From: Nonomuraea indica
GTDB taxonomy: Bacteria > Actinomycetota > Actinomycetes > Streptosporangiales > Streptosporangiaceae
Direction: 5' to 3'
Assembly: GCF_002850745.1 (NCBI RefSeq)
Contig: NZ_KZ559478.1
Location: 111,895 to 175,894 of the forward strand
Length of the DNA: 64,000 nt
Position 1 is the first letter of the stretch. Every line of letters starts with the position of its first letter. The notes under the pieces were generated by a model, which was given only the letters and a program-made list of their open reading frames with translations, searched no databases and had not been told where the DNA came from. The position numbers and the translations under genes are program-made. Below, in pieces: positions 32,459 through 40,534 of the stretch.

Positions 32459-33883
32459 TCACTCCAAAGCGAGTGGGAGTTCGACCCGGAACGTGCAGCC
32501 CGCGCCCGGCACGGTGTCCAGGCTCACGGTGCCGTCGTGGGCGCGCACCAGGGCGTCCACGATCGCCAGGCCGAGTCCGCTGCCCCGGTCGTCGCCGGAG
32601 CGGCGGCGCGAGCGGGCCGAGTCGGCCCGGTAGAACCGCTCGAAGACCTTCTCGGCCTGTTCGGGGGTGAGGCCGGGTCCCTTGTCGGCCACCTCCAGGA
32701 ACACCGTGTCCGGGCCGGCGCCGACCCGGACCGTGACCGGGGTGCCCTTGTCGGTGTGGATGAGGGCGTTGCTCATCAGGTTGGCGATGACCTGGCGCAG
32801 CCGCACCTCGTCGCCGGAGACGATGAGCGCGGCGCCGCCGACGACCTCGAGGTTGACGACCCGATCGGGTTCGAGGATGCGGGCGTCGTGCACGGCCTCG
32901 GCGGCCAGCGCCAGCATGTCCACCGGCCGCATCGCCAGCGGGCGCTGCTGGTCGACGCGGGCGAGCAGCAGCAGGTCGTCCACGAGCAGGCTCATCCGGC
33001 CGGCCGCCTTCTCCACGCGCTGCATCAGCTCGGCGGGGTCGGCGCCGGGGTTCTGCCGGGCGTACTCGGCGAAGCCGCGGATGGAGGTCAGCGGCGTGCG
33101 CAGCTCGTGGGAGGCGTCGCCGACGAACTGCCGCATCCGGTCCTCGGACCGGCGGGCCGCCGCCTCGGAGGCCGAGCGGGCCACGAACGCGGCCTCGATC
33201 TGCGCGAGCATCCCGTTGAGCGACCGGGCCAGCCGCCCCACCTCGGTGCCGGGGTCGCCGTCGGGCACCCGGCGGCTCAGCTCGCCCCGGGCGATGGCCT
33301 CGGCGGTCCGCTCGATCTGGGCGAGCGGGCGCAGGCTGTGCCGGACGCTGGTGACGCCCACGACGGCGAGGATCAGCAGGATGCCGCTGCCGCCGAGCAT
33401 CTCGATGAGGGCGAGCCGGCGGGTGATCTCGTTGACCTCCGTCAGGTCGGCGGCGACGACGTACGTGGCGTGCGGGCTGGCGGCGTGCAGCACCCGCCAC
33501 TCGCCCGCGCCGTCGCCCGCCGGGGCGGTGTAGATGTCGGAGCCCGGCGTGGGGGACAGCACCGGCTTGGACTTGAGGTCGACGTCGCGGTCCACCTGCA
33601 GCGGGGTGAGCCGCCCGCCCGGTTCCTCCTGGACGAGGACGATCGTGTCGGACTCGATGAGGATCTGCTTGTCGCCGGTCCTGCGGCCCTTCTGGCGGCG
33701 CTGGAAGTCGTACTCGAGCTTCTTGTGCATCCGTACGGCGACCAGCTTGACCTGGGTGTCCACCCGGTCCATGAGGTAGCCGTGCAGGACCGAGACGCTG
33801 ACCAGGCCGATGAAGGTCAGCCCCAGCGCGAGCAGCGCCAGCATGGCGGCGATCAGCTTGATCCTGAGCGGCAACCGGGACAT
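32459..33883 (-). CDS. OmpR-partner sensor histidine kinase
   Basis: 474 residues. Two membrane helices (about residues 8-32 and 165-188) flank an extracytoplasmic sensor domain of about 130 residues. HAMP region (RPLAQIERTAEAIARGELSR), phosphorylation helix with FVGDASHELRTPLTSIRGFA, and ATPase domain (N box LMSNALIHTDKGT, G1 VADKGPGL, F box EKVFERFYR, G2 GSGLGLAIVDAL) follow. ATG 33883 overlaps the upstream regulator stop by one base (TGATG). It sits between two OmpR regulators and could phosphorylate either; the close coupling favours the upstream one. Confidence 0.95.
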   Translation of the reverse strand: MSRLPLRIKLIAAMLALLALGLTFIGLVSVSVLHGYLMDRVDTQVKLVAVRMHKKLEYDFQRRQKGRRTGDKQILIESDTIVLVQEEPGGRLTPLQVDRDVDLKSKPVLSPTPGSDIYTAPAGDGAGEWRVLHAASPHATYVVAADLTEVNEITRRLALIEMLGGSGILLILAVVGVTSVRHSLRPLAQIERTAEAIARGELSRRVPDGDPGTEVGRLARSLNGMLAQIEAAFVARSASEAAARRSEDRMRQFVGDASHELRTPLTSIRGFAEYARQNPGADPAELMQRVEKAAGRMSLLVDDLLLLARVDQQRPLAMRPVDMLALAAEAVHDARILEPDRVVNLEVVGGAALIVSGDEVRLRQVIANLMSNALIHTDKGTPVTVRVGAGPDTVFLEVADKGPGLTPEQAEKVFERFYRADSARSRRRSGDDRGSGLGLAIVDALVRAHDGTVSLDTVPGAGCTFRVELPLALE

Positions 33884-34575
33884 CAGGCGCCCGGTGGCAG
33901 GCGGAGCACGTATCCGACCCCGCGCAGGGTGTGGATGAGGCGCGGGCTGCGGTTGTCGATCTTGCGGCGGAGCACCGACACGTACGACTCGACGATGCCG
34001 ACCTCGCCGCGGAAGTCGTAGTCCCAGACGTGGTGGAGGATCTGCGGCTTGGACAGCACCCGCCCGGCGTTGGTCATGAAGTAGCGCAGCAGCTTGAACT
34101 CGGTCGGCGACAGCGACACCGCGCGGCCGCCGCGCCACACCTCGTGGCTCTCCTCGTCCAGCTCGATGTCGGCGAAGGTCAGCCGGGGCGGCGGGGCGGG
34201 CGCCTCCCCGCTGGTACGGCGGAGCACCGCGTGGATGCGGGCGACCACCTCCTCCAGGCTGAACGGCTTGGTCACGTAGTCGTCGCCGCCGATCGTGAGC
34301 CCGCGGATCTTGTCCTCGGTCTCGTCGCGGGCGGTCAGGAAGACGACGGGTGTGTGCGTCCCCCCGCCGCGCAGCCGCCGGACGATCTCGAAGCCGTCGA
34401 GGTCGGGCAGCATCACGTCGAGCACGATGAGGTCGGGCCGGTGCCGCTGCACGGCCGCCACGGCGTCCAGGCCGCTCTTGGCCGTGGTCACGTCGAACCC
34501 CGCGAACCTGAGGCTCGCGGCGAGGAGTTCGAGGATGTTCGGGTCGTCCTCGACGATCAACAGGCGCGCTTCCAT
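33883..34575 (-). CDS. OmpR-family response regulator
   Basis: 230 residues, a complete regulator. Receiver: LLIVEDDPNILELLAASLRF, Asp53 in LIVLDVMLPDLDG, Thr81 in VVFLTARDE and Lys103 in GGDDYVTKPF. DNA-binding winged helix: LSPTEFKLLRYFMTNAGRVL...GEVGIVESYVSVLRRKID. ATG 34575 is chosen because the protein begins MEARLLIVEDD; a frame extending 20 codons upstream is open but implausible. It is 16 bases downstream of the L-2-hydroxyglutarate oxidase gene and directly coupled to the kinase. Confidence 0.93.
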   Translation of the reverse strand: MEARLLIVEDDPNILELLAASLRFAGFDVTTAKSGLDAVAAVQRHRPDLIVLDVMLPDLDGFEIVRRLRGGGTHTPVVFLTARDETEDKIRGLTIGGDDYVTKPFSLEEVVARIHAVLRRTSGEAPAPPPRLTFADIELDEESHEVWRGGRAVSLSPTEFKLLRYFMTNAGRVLSKPQILHHVWDYDFRGEVGIVESYVSVLRRKIDNRSPRLIHTLRGVGYVLRLPPGA

Positions 34576-34591
34576 TCCCTCAAGGATGCCC

Positions 34592-35782
34592 TCATCGGAC
34601 GACTGCCGGAACAAGACCGGCGATATGCCGCGCAATGGCCAGGCTGGACGTGGCGGCCGGAGAGGGGGCGTTGCGGACGAGCACCACCCTGCCGTGCACG
34701 TCCACGGCGAAGTCGTCGAGCAGCCGGCCGTCCCTGGCGACCGCCTGCGCGCGCACCCCTCCGGGGGCCCGGCGCAGGTCGGCAGCGGTGAGCTCGGGGA
34801 CGTAGCGCCGGGCCGCGCGCAGGAAGGCGCTCCTGGCCAGCGAGCCGTGGACCTCGCGCAGTCCGGTGCGCCAGTGCCGGCGGGCCATCCGCAGCGTGCC
34901 CGGCCAGCCGAGGATCTGCCGGGCGTTCGCGACGTTCCGCCGGCTGTAGCCCTCGTAGGCGAGGGCCAGCACGGCGTTCGGCCCGACGAGGACCTCCCCG
35001 TCGATGTGCCGGGTGAGGTGGACGCCGAGGAACGGGTAGCGCGGGTCGGGCACCGGGTAGATCAGACCGCGCACCAGCTCCCGGGCGGCTCCCGCCAGCG
35101 CGTAGTACTCGCCGCGGAACGGCACGATCCTGACGTCCCCCGGCCGCCCGGCCATCGCCGCGACAGCGTCGGTGCCCAGCCCGGCGCACACCACCAGCCG
35201 GTCGAAGGCGAGGCGCCGCCCGGCCGCCAGCACCTCCACGCCGCCGGCGGTCTCCCGGACGGCGCGCACCGGGTGCGCCAGCCGTACGGACCCGCCCAGT
35301 TCCGCCACGTCGAGCGCCAGCCGGCGCGCGACCGCGACGAAGTCGGTGATCGCGGTGTGCGGCGAGTGGACCGCGGCGACGCCGACGGCGTGCGGCTCGA
35401 CCTCGCGCAGCCCGAGCGCGTCCAGCTCGGCGACGCCGGGCACGCCGTTGGCGCGGGCGCGCTCGGCCAGCGCGCGCAGCAGCGGCCGCTCGGCCCGGGT
35501 GCTCGCCACGACGAGCTTGCCGACCTCCTCGTACGGCAGGGCGTGCCGCGCGCAGTAGTCCTTGAGCAGCGCCACGCCCTCGCGGCACAGCCGGGCCTTC
35601 AGCGAGCCCGGCGGATAGTAGAGGCCCGCGTGCACGACACCGCTGTTGTGGCCGGTCTGGTGGGCCGCGACCTGGGGCTCCTTGTCGAGCACGGTCACCT
35701 CGGCGCCCCTGGCGATGGCCAGCTCGCGGGCCACGGCGAGTCCGACGATCCCCGCCCCGACGACTCCGATCTTCTCCGTCAC
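34592..35782 (-). CDS. lhgO: L-2-hydroxyglutarate oxidase/dehydrogenase
   Basis: 396 residues, a DAO-fold FAD enzyme oxidising L-2-hydroxyglutarate to 2-oxoglutarate. Signatures: IGVVGAGIVGLAVARELA (FAD site), VLDKEPQVAAHQTG, HNSGVVHAGLYYPPGS and the C-terminal VRNAPSPAATSSLAIARHIA. The start is GTG 35782. It heads a same-strand run of six closely spaced genes (regulator, kinase, regulator and two GTPases follow). The enzyme removes a toxic by-product of central metabolism. Confidence 0.92.
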   Translation of the reverse strand: MTEKIGVVGAGIVGLAVARELAIARGAEVTVLDKEPQVAAHQTGHNSGVVHAGLYYPPGSLKARLCREGVALLKDYCARHALPYEEVGKLVVASTRAERPLLRALAERARANGVPGVAELDALGLREVEPHAVGVAAVHSPHTAITDFVAVARRLALDVAELGGSVRLAHPVRAVRETAGGVEVLAAGRRLAFDRLVVCAGLGTDAVAAMAGRPGDVRIVPFRGEYYALAGAARELVRGLIYPVPDPRYPFLGVHLTRHIDGEVLVGPNAVLALAYEGYSRRNVANARQILGWPGTLRMARRHWRTGLREVHGSLARSAFLRAARRYVPELTAADLRRAPGGVRAQAVARDGRLLDDFAVDVHGRVVLVRNAPSPAATSSLAIARHIAGLVPAVVR

Positions 35783-35911
35783 GGCGCCAGTCTGCCCACT
35801 TCATGCCCGCTTTCGGAGCGGTGCCGCCGCAATGTAGTCGAAACCGTGTCCTTGACCGGATGTGCCGTGCGGCTCCCGGGCCTGGCCGGCAGCCGCCGAA
35901 TCGAACGTGAG

Positions 35912-35917
35912 TACGAT
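35912..35917 (+). promoter_or_regulatory. -10 box TACGAT, leaderless arrangement
   Basis: TACGAT ends six bases before ATG 35924, with no ribosome binding site in between. Fits a leaderless transcript of the 123-residue gene. Confidence 0.4.
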
Positions 35918-35923
35918 GGCCTC

Positions 35924-36295
35924 ATGTACGTCCCGCCGGAGTGGCCCGCCGAGGTACGGCCGCCCAGCGTTCCCGACTGGGAGACCTCGGCCGTGGCCTG
36001 GCTGCTCGACGCCGTGCCGCCCGACTACCGCGCCTACGAGGTGCTCAGGCGGCACCCGGTCGCGCTGGCCCGGATGGCCCGCCACCACGTCCAGTCGGCC
36101 GTCGAGGCCGCCCGCGCCGGCTACCGGGGCGCGGCCGTCGAGCTCAAGGGGCACCTGCCGCCGCACGCCGTCGAGGCCGTGCTCGACGCCTACCGGCAGG
36201 AGGGGCCGCGGCTGGTGCGGCTGTCGCGCTCGATCGAGGTGGTCGAGCGCGCCCTGCGCGGCGACATGTTCACCGCGACCATGCGCCGCCCGTGA
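35924..36295 (+). CDS. conserved actinobacterial protein, unknown function
   Basis: 123 residues with no signal peptide or membrane helix. It begins MYVPPEWPAEVRPPSVPDWE. A helical body follows with YEVLRRHPVALARMARHHVQ, RAGYRGAAVELKGHLPPHAV and LVRLSRSIEVVERALRG. I recall similar small proteins in many actinomycetes without known function. It is divergent from lhgO and convergent with the PTER-repeat surface protein, 4 bases apart. Confidence 0.75.
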   Translation: MYVPPEWPAEVRPPSVPDWETSAVAWLLDAVPPDYRAYEVLRRHPVALARMARHHVQSAVEAARAGYRGAAVELKGHLPPHAVEAVLDAYRQEGPRLVRLSRSIEVVERALRGDMFTATMRRP

Positions 36296-36299
36296 CGCC

Positions 36300-37538
36300 T
36301 CACCGGGTGCGCCTGGCGACGAATCCGATCACGGCGGTGGCCAGCAGGCCGGCCAGCACCAGGATCATGACGTCGCGGGCGGTCAGCCCGCCCTGCTCCA
36401 CCACGTCGCGCTCTCCGGCGGCCTTCTTGGCGTCGCCGTCCCGCTCGCGCGGGCTCTCCCGCGCGACCGGCCGCTCGGTCGGCCGCTCGGTCGGCCGCTC
36501 GGTCGGCCGCTCGGTCGGCCGCTCGGTCGGCCGCTCGGTCGGCCGCTCGGTCGGCCGCTCGGCGGGTTGACCGGTGGGCCGGTCCGCGGGCCTCCCGGCC
36601 TGGAACGCGCCCTCCGGCAGCGGCACCCGGTAGACCGGGCTGGCCGGCCCCTCGCTGCCCACCAGCAGCGCCCGGCCGTCGGCGGTGAACGCGATCGACT
36701 CGGCCTGCTTCAGCTCGGGCATCGACACCCGGGTGATGATCTCGCCGGAGGGCTTGTAGAGGGTGGCGGAGAAGTAGGTGCGGATGACGTACGACGAGCC
36801 GTCGGGGGCGTAGGCGGCGTCGGTGGCCATGAGCGGCGCGGCGGCGACCTTGCGCAGGATGTTGACCCGGTCGGCGCGCAGCGTCTTCGGGGCGGCGTAC
36901 ACCGAGCCCGCGAACTCCTTGGTGACCACGTAGAGCCGGCCGGTCCGGGGGTGGACCATGACGCCCTCGGCGTTGCGTCCGCCGTCCGCGTAGCGGAACC
37001 GGTAGCGCACCGCCGTGACCGTCGCGTCGCGCAGCGCCGGCGGCTCCATCACCTTGTAGACCGAGATGTCGGGCCAGGCGCCGTCGAGGTTGTCGCCGAT
37101 GTCGGCGAACCACAGCACGCCGCGCCCGGTCGCCGGGTCCGCGCGGGCGGCCATGGCCTCCCAGTCGCGGGCCTCGGCGCCGCGCACCCGGAACGTGGCC
37201 CTGGTCCGGCCGTCCTGGCCGACCGCGTAGAACATCGGCTCGGCCGCGGAGTCGTTGTGGGTGTAGTAGACGCCCGGGTGGGTGGGCGACACGGCCAGAC
37301 CGCTGGACTCGGTGATCCCCCGGTCGCGGAACGTGAAAAGCTTCTCCCCGGTGTCGTCGGCGGCGGCCGCGCGGGCCCGGACGGCCGGGAGCGCCGTGAC
37401 CCCCTTTGCCGCCGTGGCAGCCGGGACGGCCACCGCCGGGACGGCCGTGACCGCCGCGACGGCCGGGACCGCCGGGACGGCCGTGACGGCGCACGTCACG
37501 AAGGCCACGGCCAGAGTGCGCAGCAGAAGATCCCCCAC
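36300..37538 (-). CDS. surface-anchored propeller-like protein with PTER-repeat stalk
   Basis: 412 residues. A signal region rich in Ala/Val/Pro repeats (AVPAV units) precedes an extracytoplasmic domain of about 250 residues with propeller-like strands (ITESSGLAVSPTHPGVYYTH, WFADIGDNLDGAWPDI, AEGVMVHPRTGRLYVVTKE, ADGRALLVGSEG), like esterase/phytase-type propellers. A stalk of eight Pro-Thr-Glu-Arg-like units follows, then a membrane helix (ARDVMILVLAGLLATAVIGF) and RRTR. No LPxTG sorting motif is seen, so it is held by the helix. GTG 37538, 7 bases after the MATE stop, is preferred over TTG 37556, which would overlap it. Function unknown. Confidence 0.78.
   Translation of the reverse strand: MGDLLLRTLAVAFVTCAVTAVPAVPAVAAVTAVPAVAVPAATAAKGVTALPAVRARAAAADDTGEKLFTFRDRGITESSGLAVSPTHPGVYYTHNDSAAEPMFYAVGQDGRTRATFRVRGAEARDWEAMAARADPATGRGVLWFADIGDNLDGAWPDISVYKVMEPPALRDATVTAVRYRFRYADGGRNAEGVMVHPRTGRLYVVTKEFAGSVYAAPKTLRADRVNILRKVAAAPLMATDAAYAPDGSSYVIRTYFSATLYKPSGEIITRVSMPELKQAESIAFTADGRALLVGSEGPASPVYRVPLPEGAFQAGRPADRPTGQPAERPTERPTERPTERPTERPTERPTERPTERPVARESPRERDGDAKKAAGERDVVEQGGLTARDVMILVLAGLLATAVIGFVARRTR
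36469..36562 (-). repeat. 12-bp tandem repeat coding the PTER stalk
   Basis: Eight consecutive, essentially identical copies of GGCCGCTCGGTC start at 36469 and repeat every 12 bases. Near-perfect identity suggests active slippage and a variable copy number. Confidence 0.92.
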
Positions 37539-37545
37539 GCCGCCA

Positions 37546-38829
37546 TCATGCCCCAACCGGCGCCCGCCCGACCCTCGCGCTGTGCCGGTGGAAGCCCGCG
37601 CTCTGGAGCACGACCAGGCACGCGTTGGCGACCGCCACGGCCGTCCACAGCCCCGCGATCCCCCACGTGCCGGCCACCGGCACCGCGGCCAGCACGAGCA
37701 GCCCGTATCCGGCGGCGAAGTAGCGCAGGCTCGTCGCCGACCGCCTGAGCCCGGTCAGGCCGATGCCCTGGACGGCCTGCGTCCCGTCGGCCGCCGAGGC
37801 GAGCAGCATCAGCGGCAGCAGCGCGACGACCCGCTCGCGCACCCCGGCGTCGTCGGTGAACAGCGACGGCACGGCGTCGCCGGAGAGCAGCAGCGTCAGC
37901 GCGGCGACACCGGTTCCGGCCAGGGCGAGCAGCGCGGCGGCGCCGTTGGCCCGCCGCGCCCCGGCCGGAGTGGCGGCGCGCGCCACCTCGGGCAGCGCCG
38001 CCTGCGCCACGGAGACGGAGGCCACGAGGATGAGGCCGGTCAGCGTGCCCAGGACGGCGTGGGCGGCGGCGTCGCGGGTGTTCGTCGTACCGGCGGCGAA
38101 CGTGACGACCCCGAGCCCGCCGAACTTGATCAGCACGGTCGCGGCCAGCGGGAGGCTCACCCGGCCCAGCCGGACGATCTCGGCGACCCGCGGCCGGCCC
38201 TGCCCGACCCGGACGCCGAGCACGCGGCGCAGGGCGAGGTTCGCCACGGTGACGCTCGCCGCCGCGGACAACAGCCAGGCGACGCCGGCCCCGGCCAGGC
38301 CGAGCGGCGGCACCAGCGCGACCGCGCAGCCGGCCAGCACCGCCGTGCCCGCCAGGCTGGACCAGAGCACCTGGCGACCGTGCCCGAACGCGACGAGCAC
38401 CGTGGTGGCGCCGCCGCCGGAGGCGGACACGAGCAGGTAGACCGCCAGCAGGTACGGCAGCGGCCCCAGCTCGGCCACCACCTCGCCGGGCACGCCCGCC
38501 GCGCCGGCCAGCACGGGCACGGCCAGCATGGCGAGGGCGCCCGCCGTACCGACGAGCAGGGCGAGCCAGCGCGCGTCGCGCAGGACGGGCAGGGCCGCGG
38601 CGGGATCGTCGCGGTGCGGCGCGACGAACGGCGACAGCCCGCGCATGGCGCCGACGACGGCGGCGGAGGCGGGGTTGAGCACAGCCGTCATGACCGCGAA
38701 GGCGGCCAGGGTGACGGTGTCGTGCCGGCCGAGGACCGAGGTGACCACCAGGGTTCCGAGCATGCCGGTGACCATGGAGAGGAACAGGGGCAGGGCCGTG
38801 CGGAGAATGCCCGTGATCACCCGGGTCAC
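37546..38829 (-). CDS. MATE-family multidrug/toxin efflux protein (DinF-like)
   Basis: 427 residues with 12 membrane segments. It begins TRVITGILRTALPLFLSMVTG. Family-like features include VVGAMRGLSPFVAPHRDD, GAGVAWLLSAAASVTVANLA and ASAADGTQAVQGIGLTGLRR. It would export cationic compounds using sodium or proton gradients. The frame is open far upstream, but membrane-protein sequence begins at GTG 38829, which is used here. It probably forms a unit with the surface protein 7 bases downstream and is divergent from the aldo/keto reductase gene. Confidence 0.87.
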   Translation of the reverse strand: MTRVITGILRTALPLFLSMVTGMLGTLVVTSVLGRHDTVTLAAFAVMTAVLNPASAAVVGAMRGLSPFVAPHRDDPAAALPVLRDARWLALLVGTAGALAMLAVPVLAGAAGVPGEVVAELGPLPYLLAVYLLVSASGGGATTVLVAFGHGRQVLWSSLAGTAVLAGCAVALVPPLGLAGAGVAWLLSAAASVTVANLALRRVLGVRVGQGRPRVAEIVRLGRVSLPLAATVLIKFGGLGVVTFAAGTTNTRDAAAHAVLGTLTGLILVASVSVAQAALPEVARAATPAGARRANGAAALLALAGTGVAALTLLLSGDAVPSLFTDDAGVRERVVALLPLMLLASAADGTQAVQGIGLTGLRRSATSLRYFAAGYGLLVLAAVPVAGTWGIAGLWTAVAVANACLVVLQSAGFHRHSARVGRAPVGA

Positions 38830-38871
38830 CCTACTAGCCTGGAGTGCGCTCCAGGTGCCTAGCCTGAAGGC

Positions 38872-39840
38872 ATGGATTACGTGAACCTCGGACGCAGCGG
38901 GCTCAAGGTGAGCCGGCTCTGCCTCGGCACGATGAACTTCGGCCCCGTGACCAGCGAGGAGGACTCCTTCACGATCATGGACCGGGCTCACGAGCTGGGC
39001 ATCAACTTCTTCGACACGGCCAACGTGTACGGGTGGAAGCAGGGCGAGGGGATCACCGAGAAGATCCTCGGCAACTGGTTCGCCAAGGGCGGCGGCCGCA
39101 GGGAGAAGACCGTCGTCGCGACGAAGCTCTACGGCTCGATGGGCGACTGGCCCAACGACAACCTGCTGTCCGCGCTGAACATCCGCCGCGCCTGCGACGC
39201 CTCGCTCAAGCGCATGCGGACCGACTACATCGACATCTACCAGGCCCACCACGTCGACCGGAGCACCCCGTTCGACGAGTTCTGGGAGGCCATGGAGGTG
39301 CTGCGCCAGCAGGGCAAGATCCTGTACGTCGGCTCGTCCAACTTCGCGGGCTGGCACATCGCCAAGGCGCAGGAGACGGCGGCCCGGCGCGGGACGTTCG
39401 GCCTGGTCAGCGAGCAGTCCCACTACAACCTGCTGACCCGCGAGGTCGAGCTGGAGGTGCTGCCCGCCTGCGCCGACTACGGCCTCGGCGTGATCCCGTG
39501 GAGCCCGCTGGCCGGCGGCCTGCTCGGCGGCGTGCTGCGCAAGACCGACAAGGGCCGCTCGGCCACCGAGAACATGGTCAAGGAGCTCGACAAGCACCGC
39601 GACAAGATCGAGCGGTACGAGAAGTTCTGCGACGAGCTGGGCGAGGAACCGGCGTACGTGGCGCTCGCCTGGCTGCTCACGCGCCCGGCCGTCACCGCGC
39701 CGATCATCGGCCCGCGCACGGTCGAGCAGCTCGACGGCACCCTGCGGACCCTGGAGGTCACGCTGGACGAGCAGGCGCTGGCCCGGCTCGACGAGATCTT
39801 CCCGGGACACCGGACGGCGCCCGAGGACTACGCCTGGTAA
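38872..39840 (+). CDS. aldo/keto reductase
   Basis: 322 residues, a TIM-barrel NADPH-dependent reductase. MDYVNLGRSGLKVSRLCLGT starts it. Catalytic residues appear in FFDTANVYGWKQGEG (Asp, Tyr), VVATKLYG (Lys) and YIDIYQAHHVD (His). WSPLAGGLLGG and APIIGPRTVEQLDG bind the cofactor. It resembles the YghZ/Tas-type group acting on small aldehydes such as methylglyoxal; the true substrate is unknown. It stands alone. Confidence 0.93.
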   Translation: MDYVNLGRSGLKVSRLCLGTMNFGPVTSEEDSFTIMDRAHELGINFFDTANVYGWKQGEGITEKILGNWFAKGGGRREKTVVATKLYGSMGDWPNDNLLSALNIRRACDASLKRMRTDYIDIYQAHHVDRSTPFDEFWEAMEVLRQQGKILYVGSSNFAGWHIAKAQETAARRGTFGLVSEQSHYNLLTREVELEVLPACADYGLGVIPWSPLAGGLLGGVLRKTDKGRSATENMVKELDKHRDKIERYEKFCDELGEEPAYVALAWLLTRPAVTAPIIGPRTVEQLDGTLRTLEVTLDEQALARLDEIFPGHRTAPEDYAW

Positions 39841-39847
39841 GGGCCGG

Positions 39848-39931
39848 TCAGGTCAGCAGCGCGCCGACGACCACGATCAGCAGGAGGAGGCCGAGCACGA
39901 TGGGCAGCAGCCAGGAGCGAGGACGGTCCAC
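39848..39931 (-). CDS. 27-residue small membrane protein
   Basis: GTG 39931 opens VDRPRSWLLPIVLGLLLL followed by IVVVGALLT and TGA at 39850-39848. The product has a basic N-terminus and one membrane helix. It lies alone in the gap between the aldo/keto reductase and the phosphodiesterase. The coding evidence is the clean amphipathic-free hydrophobic stretch with a positive-inside N-terminus; no strong ribosome binding site is visible, so it could be chance. Confidence 0.4.
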   Translation of the reverse strand: MDRPRSWLLPIVLGLLLLIVVVGALLT

Positions 39932-39941
39932 GCCCTGGAGC

Positions 39942-40463
39942 CTAATCGGGCCGGGAGGGTGCGAGCGCCCATTCGGCCAGTGACTCGTACCTCACGTGGG
40001 CGCCCTGGTGGCTGCGTACGAGCCGGACGGACTCCGCCCGCCACGGCGAGCCGCTGAACCACTCCAGCGACTCGACCAGCGGGCGGAGGTCCGTCTCCGC
40101 CCTGGCCCTGGCCAGGGTGAGGTGCGGGTGGAAGCGCTTGCCGTCGGTCTGCGCCGCCCCGGCCCTGCGGGCGCCCGCCCGGACCGAGTCGGCCAGCCGG
40201 GTCATCGGGTCGCCGGACAGCCCGGCCCAGAAGACGCGGGCCCGCCGCGGCGACGAGAACGCCCCGAACCCGGTGAAGGCCACGTCCAGGGCCTCGTGCC
40301 GGCGCACGGCCCGCGCCAGACGCGTCTCCAGCTCGGGCAGGACGCTCTCGGGCACCTCGCCGAAGAAGCCCAGCGTGATGTGCCAGGTCGCGCGCTCGGG
40401 CCAGCGCAGGCCCGGCACCTGCCCGACGTGCGGCGCGATGGCGCGCTCCAGCTCGTCGAGCAC
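39942..40463 (-). CDS. thpR: RNA 2',3'-cyclic phosphodiesterase (2H family), short N-terminus
   Basis: 173 residues. The two catalytic H-x-T/S-x motifs are HITLGFFGEVP (residues 28-31) and HPHLTLAR (second motif about residue 114), spaced as in ThpR/LigT. The family normally has about 45 residues before the first motif, starting with a strand such as MRLFVAL; here only 27 exist from GTG 40463. In the same frame upstream, the codons read SAPPAR before VLDELER, like the family's PP-x-x-x-L-x-x-L, but the strand before it is replaced by a GC-rich duplicated sequence without a start codon. Either the start is non-standard or the N-terminus has been eroded. Confidence 0.8.
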   Translation of the reverse strand: MLDELERAIAPHVGQVPGLRWPERATWHITLGFFGEVPESVLPELETRLARAVRRHEALDVAFTGFGAFSSPRRARVFWAGLSGDPMTRLADSVRAGARRAGAAQTDGKRFHPHLTLARARAETDLRPLVESLEWFSGSPWRAESVRLVRSHQGAHVRYESLAEWALAPSRPD

Positions 40464-40469
40464 TCGTGC

Positions 40470-40525
40470 GGGCGGCGCGGACGGGCGGCGCGGGACGAGA
40501 CGGGGCGGACGGGCGGCGCGGGGTC
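40470..40525. repeat. GGCGGCGCGGGACG-type duplicated GC-rich sequence
   Basis: GGACGGGCGGCGCGGG occurs twice, 27 bases apart, between the MFS stop and the thpR start. It replaces the position where the thpR N-terminus is expected. Confidence 0.6.
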
Positions 40526-40534
40526 GCCGTCGGA

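Noticed and set aside
36469..36562. Regular short repeats suggestive of CRISPR
   Set aside because: Units are 12 bases with no spacers and encode a Pro-Thr-Glu-Arg protein segment.
37300..37540. LPxTG-type sortase anchoring of the PTER-stalk protein
   Set aside because: No LPxTG or similar motif precedes the C-terminal helix at 36300-36400; only a helix and basic tail are seen.
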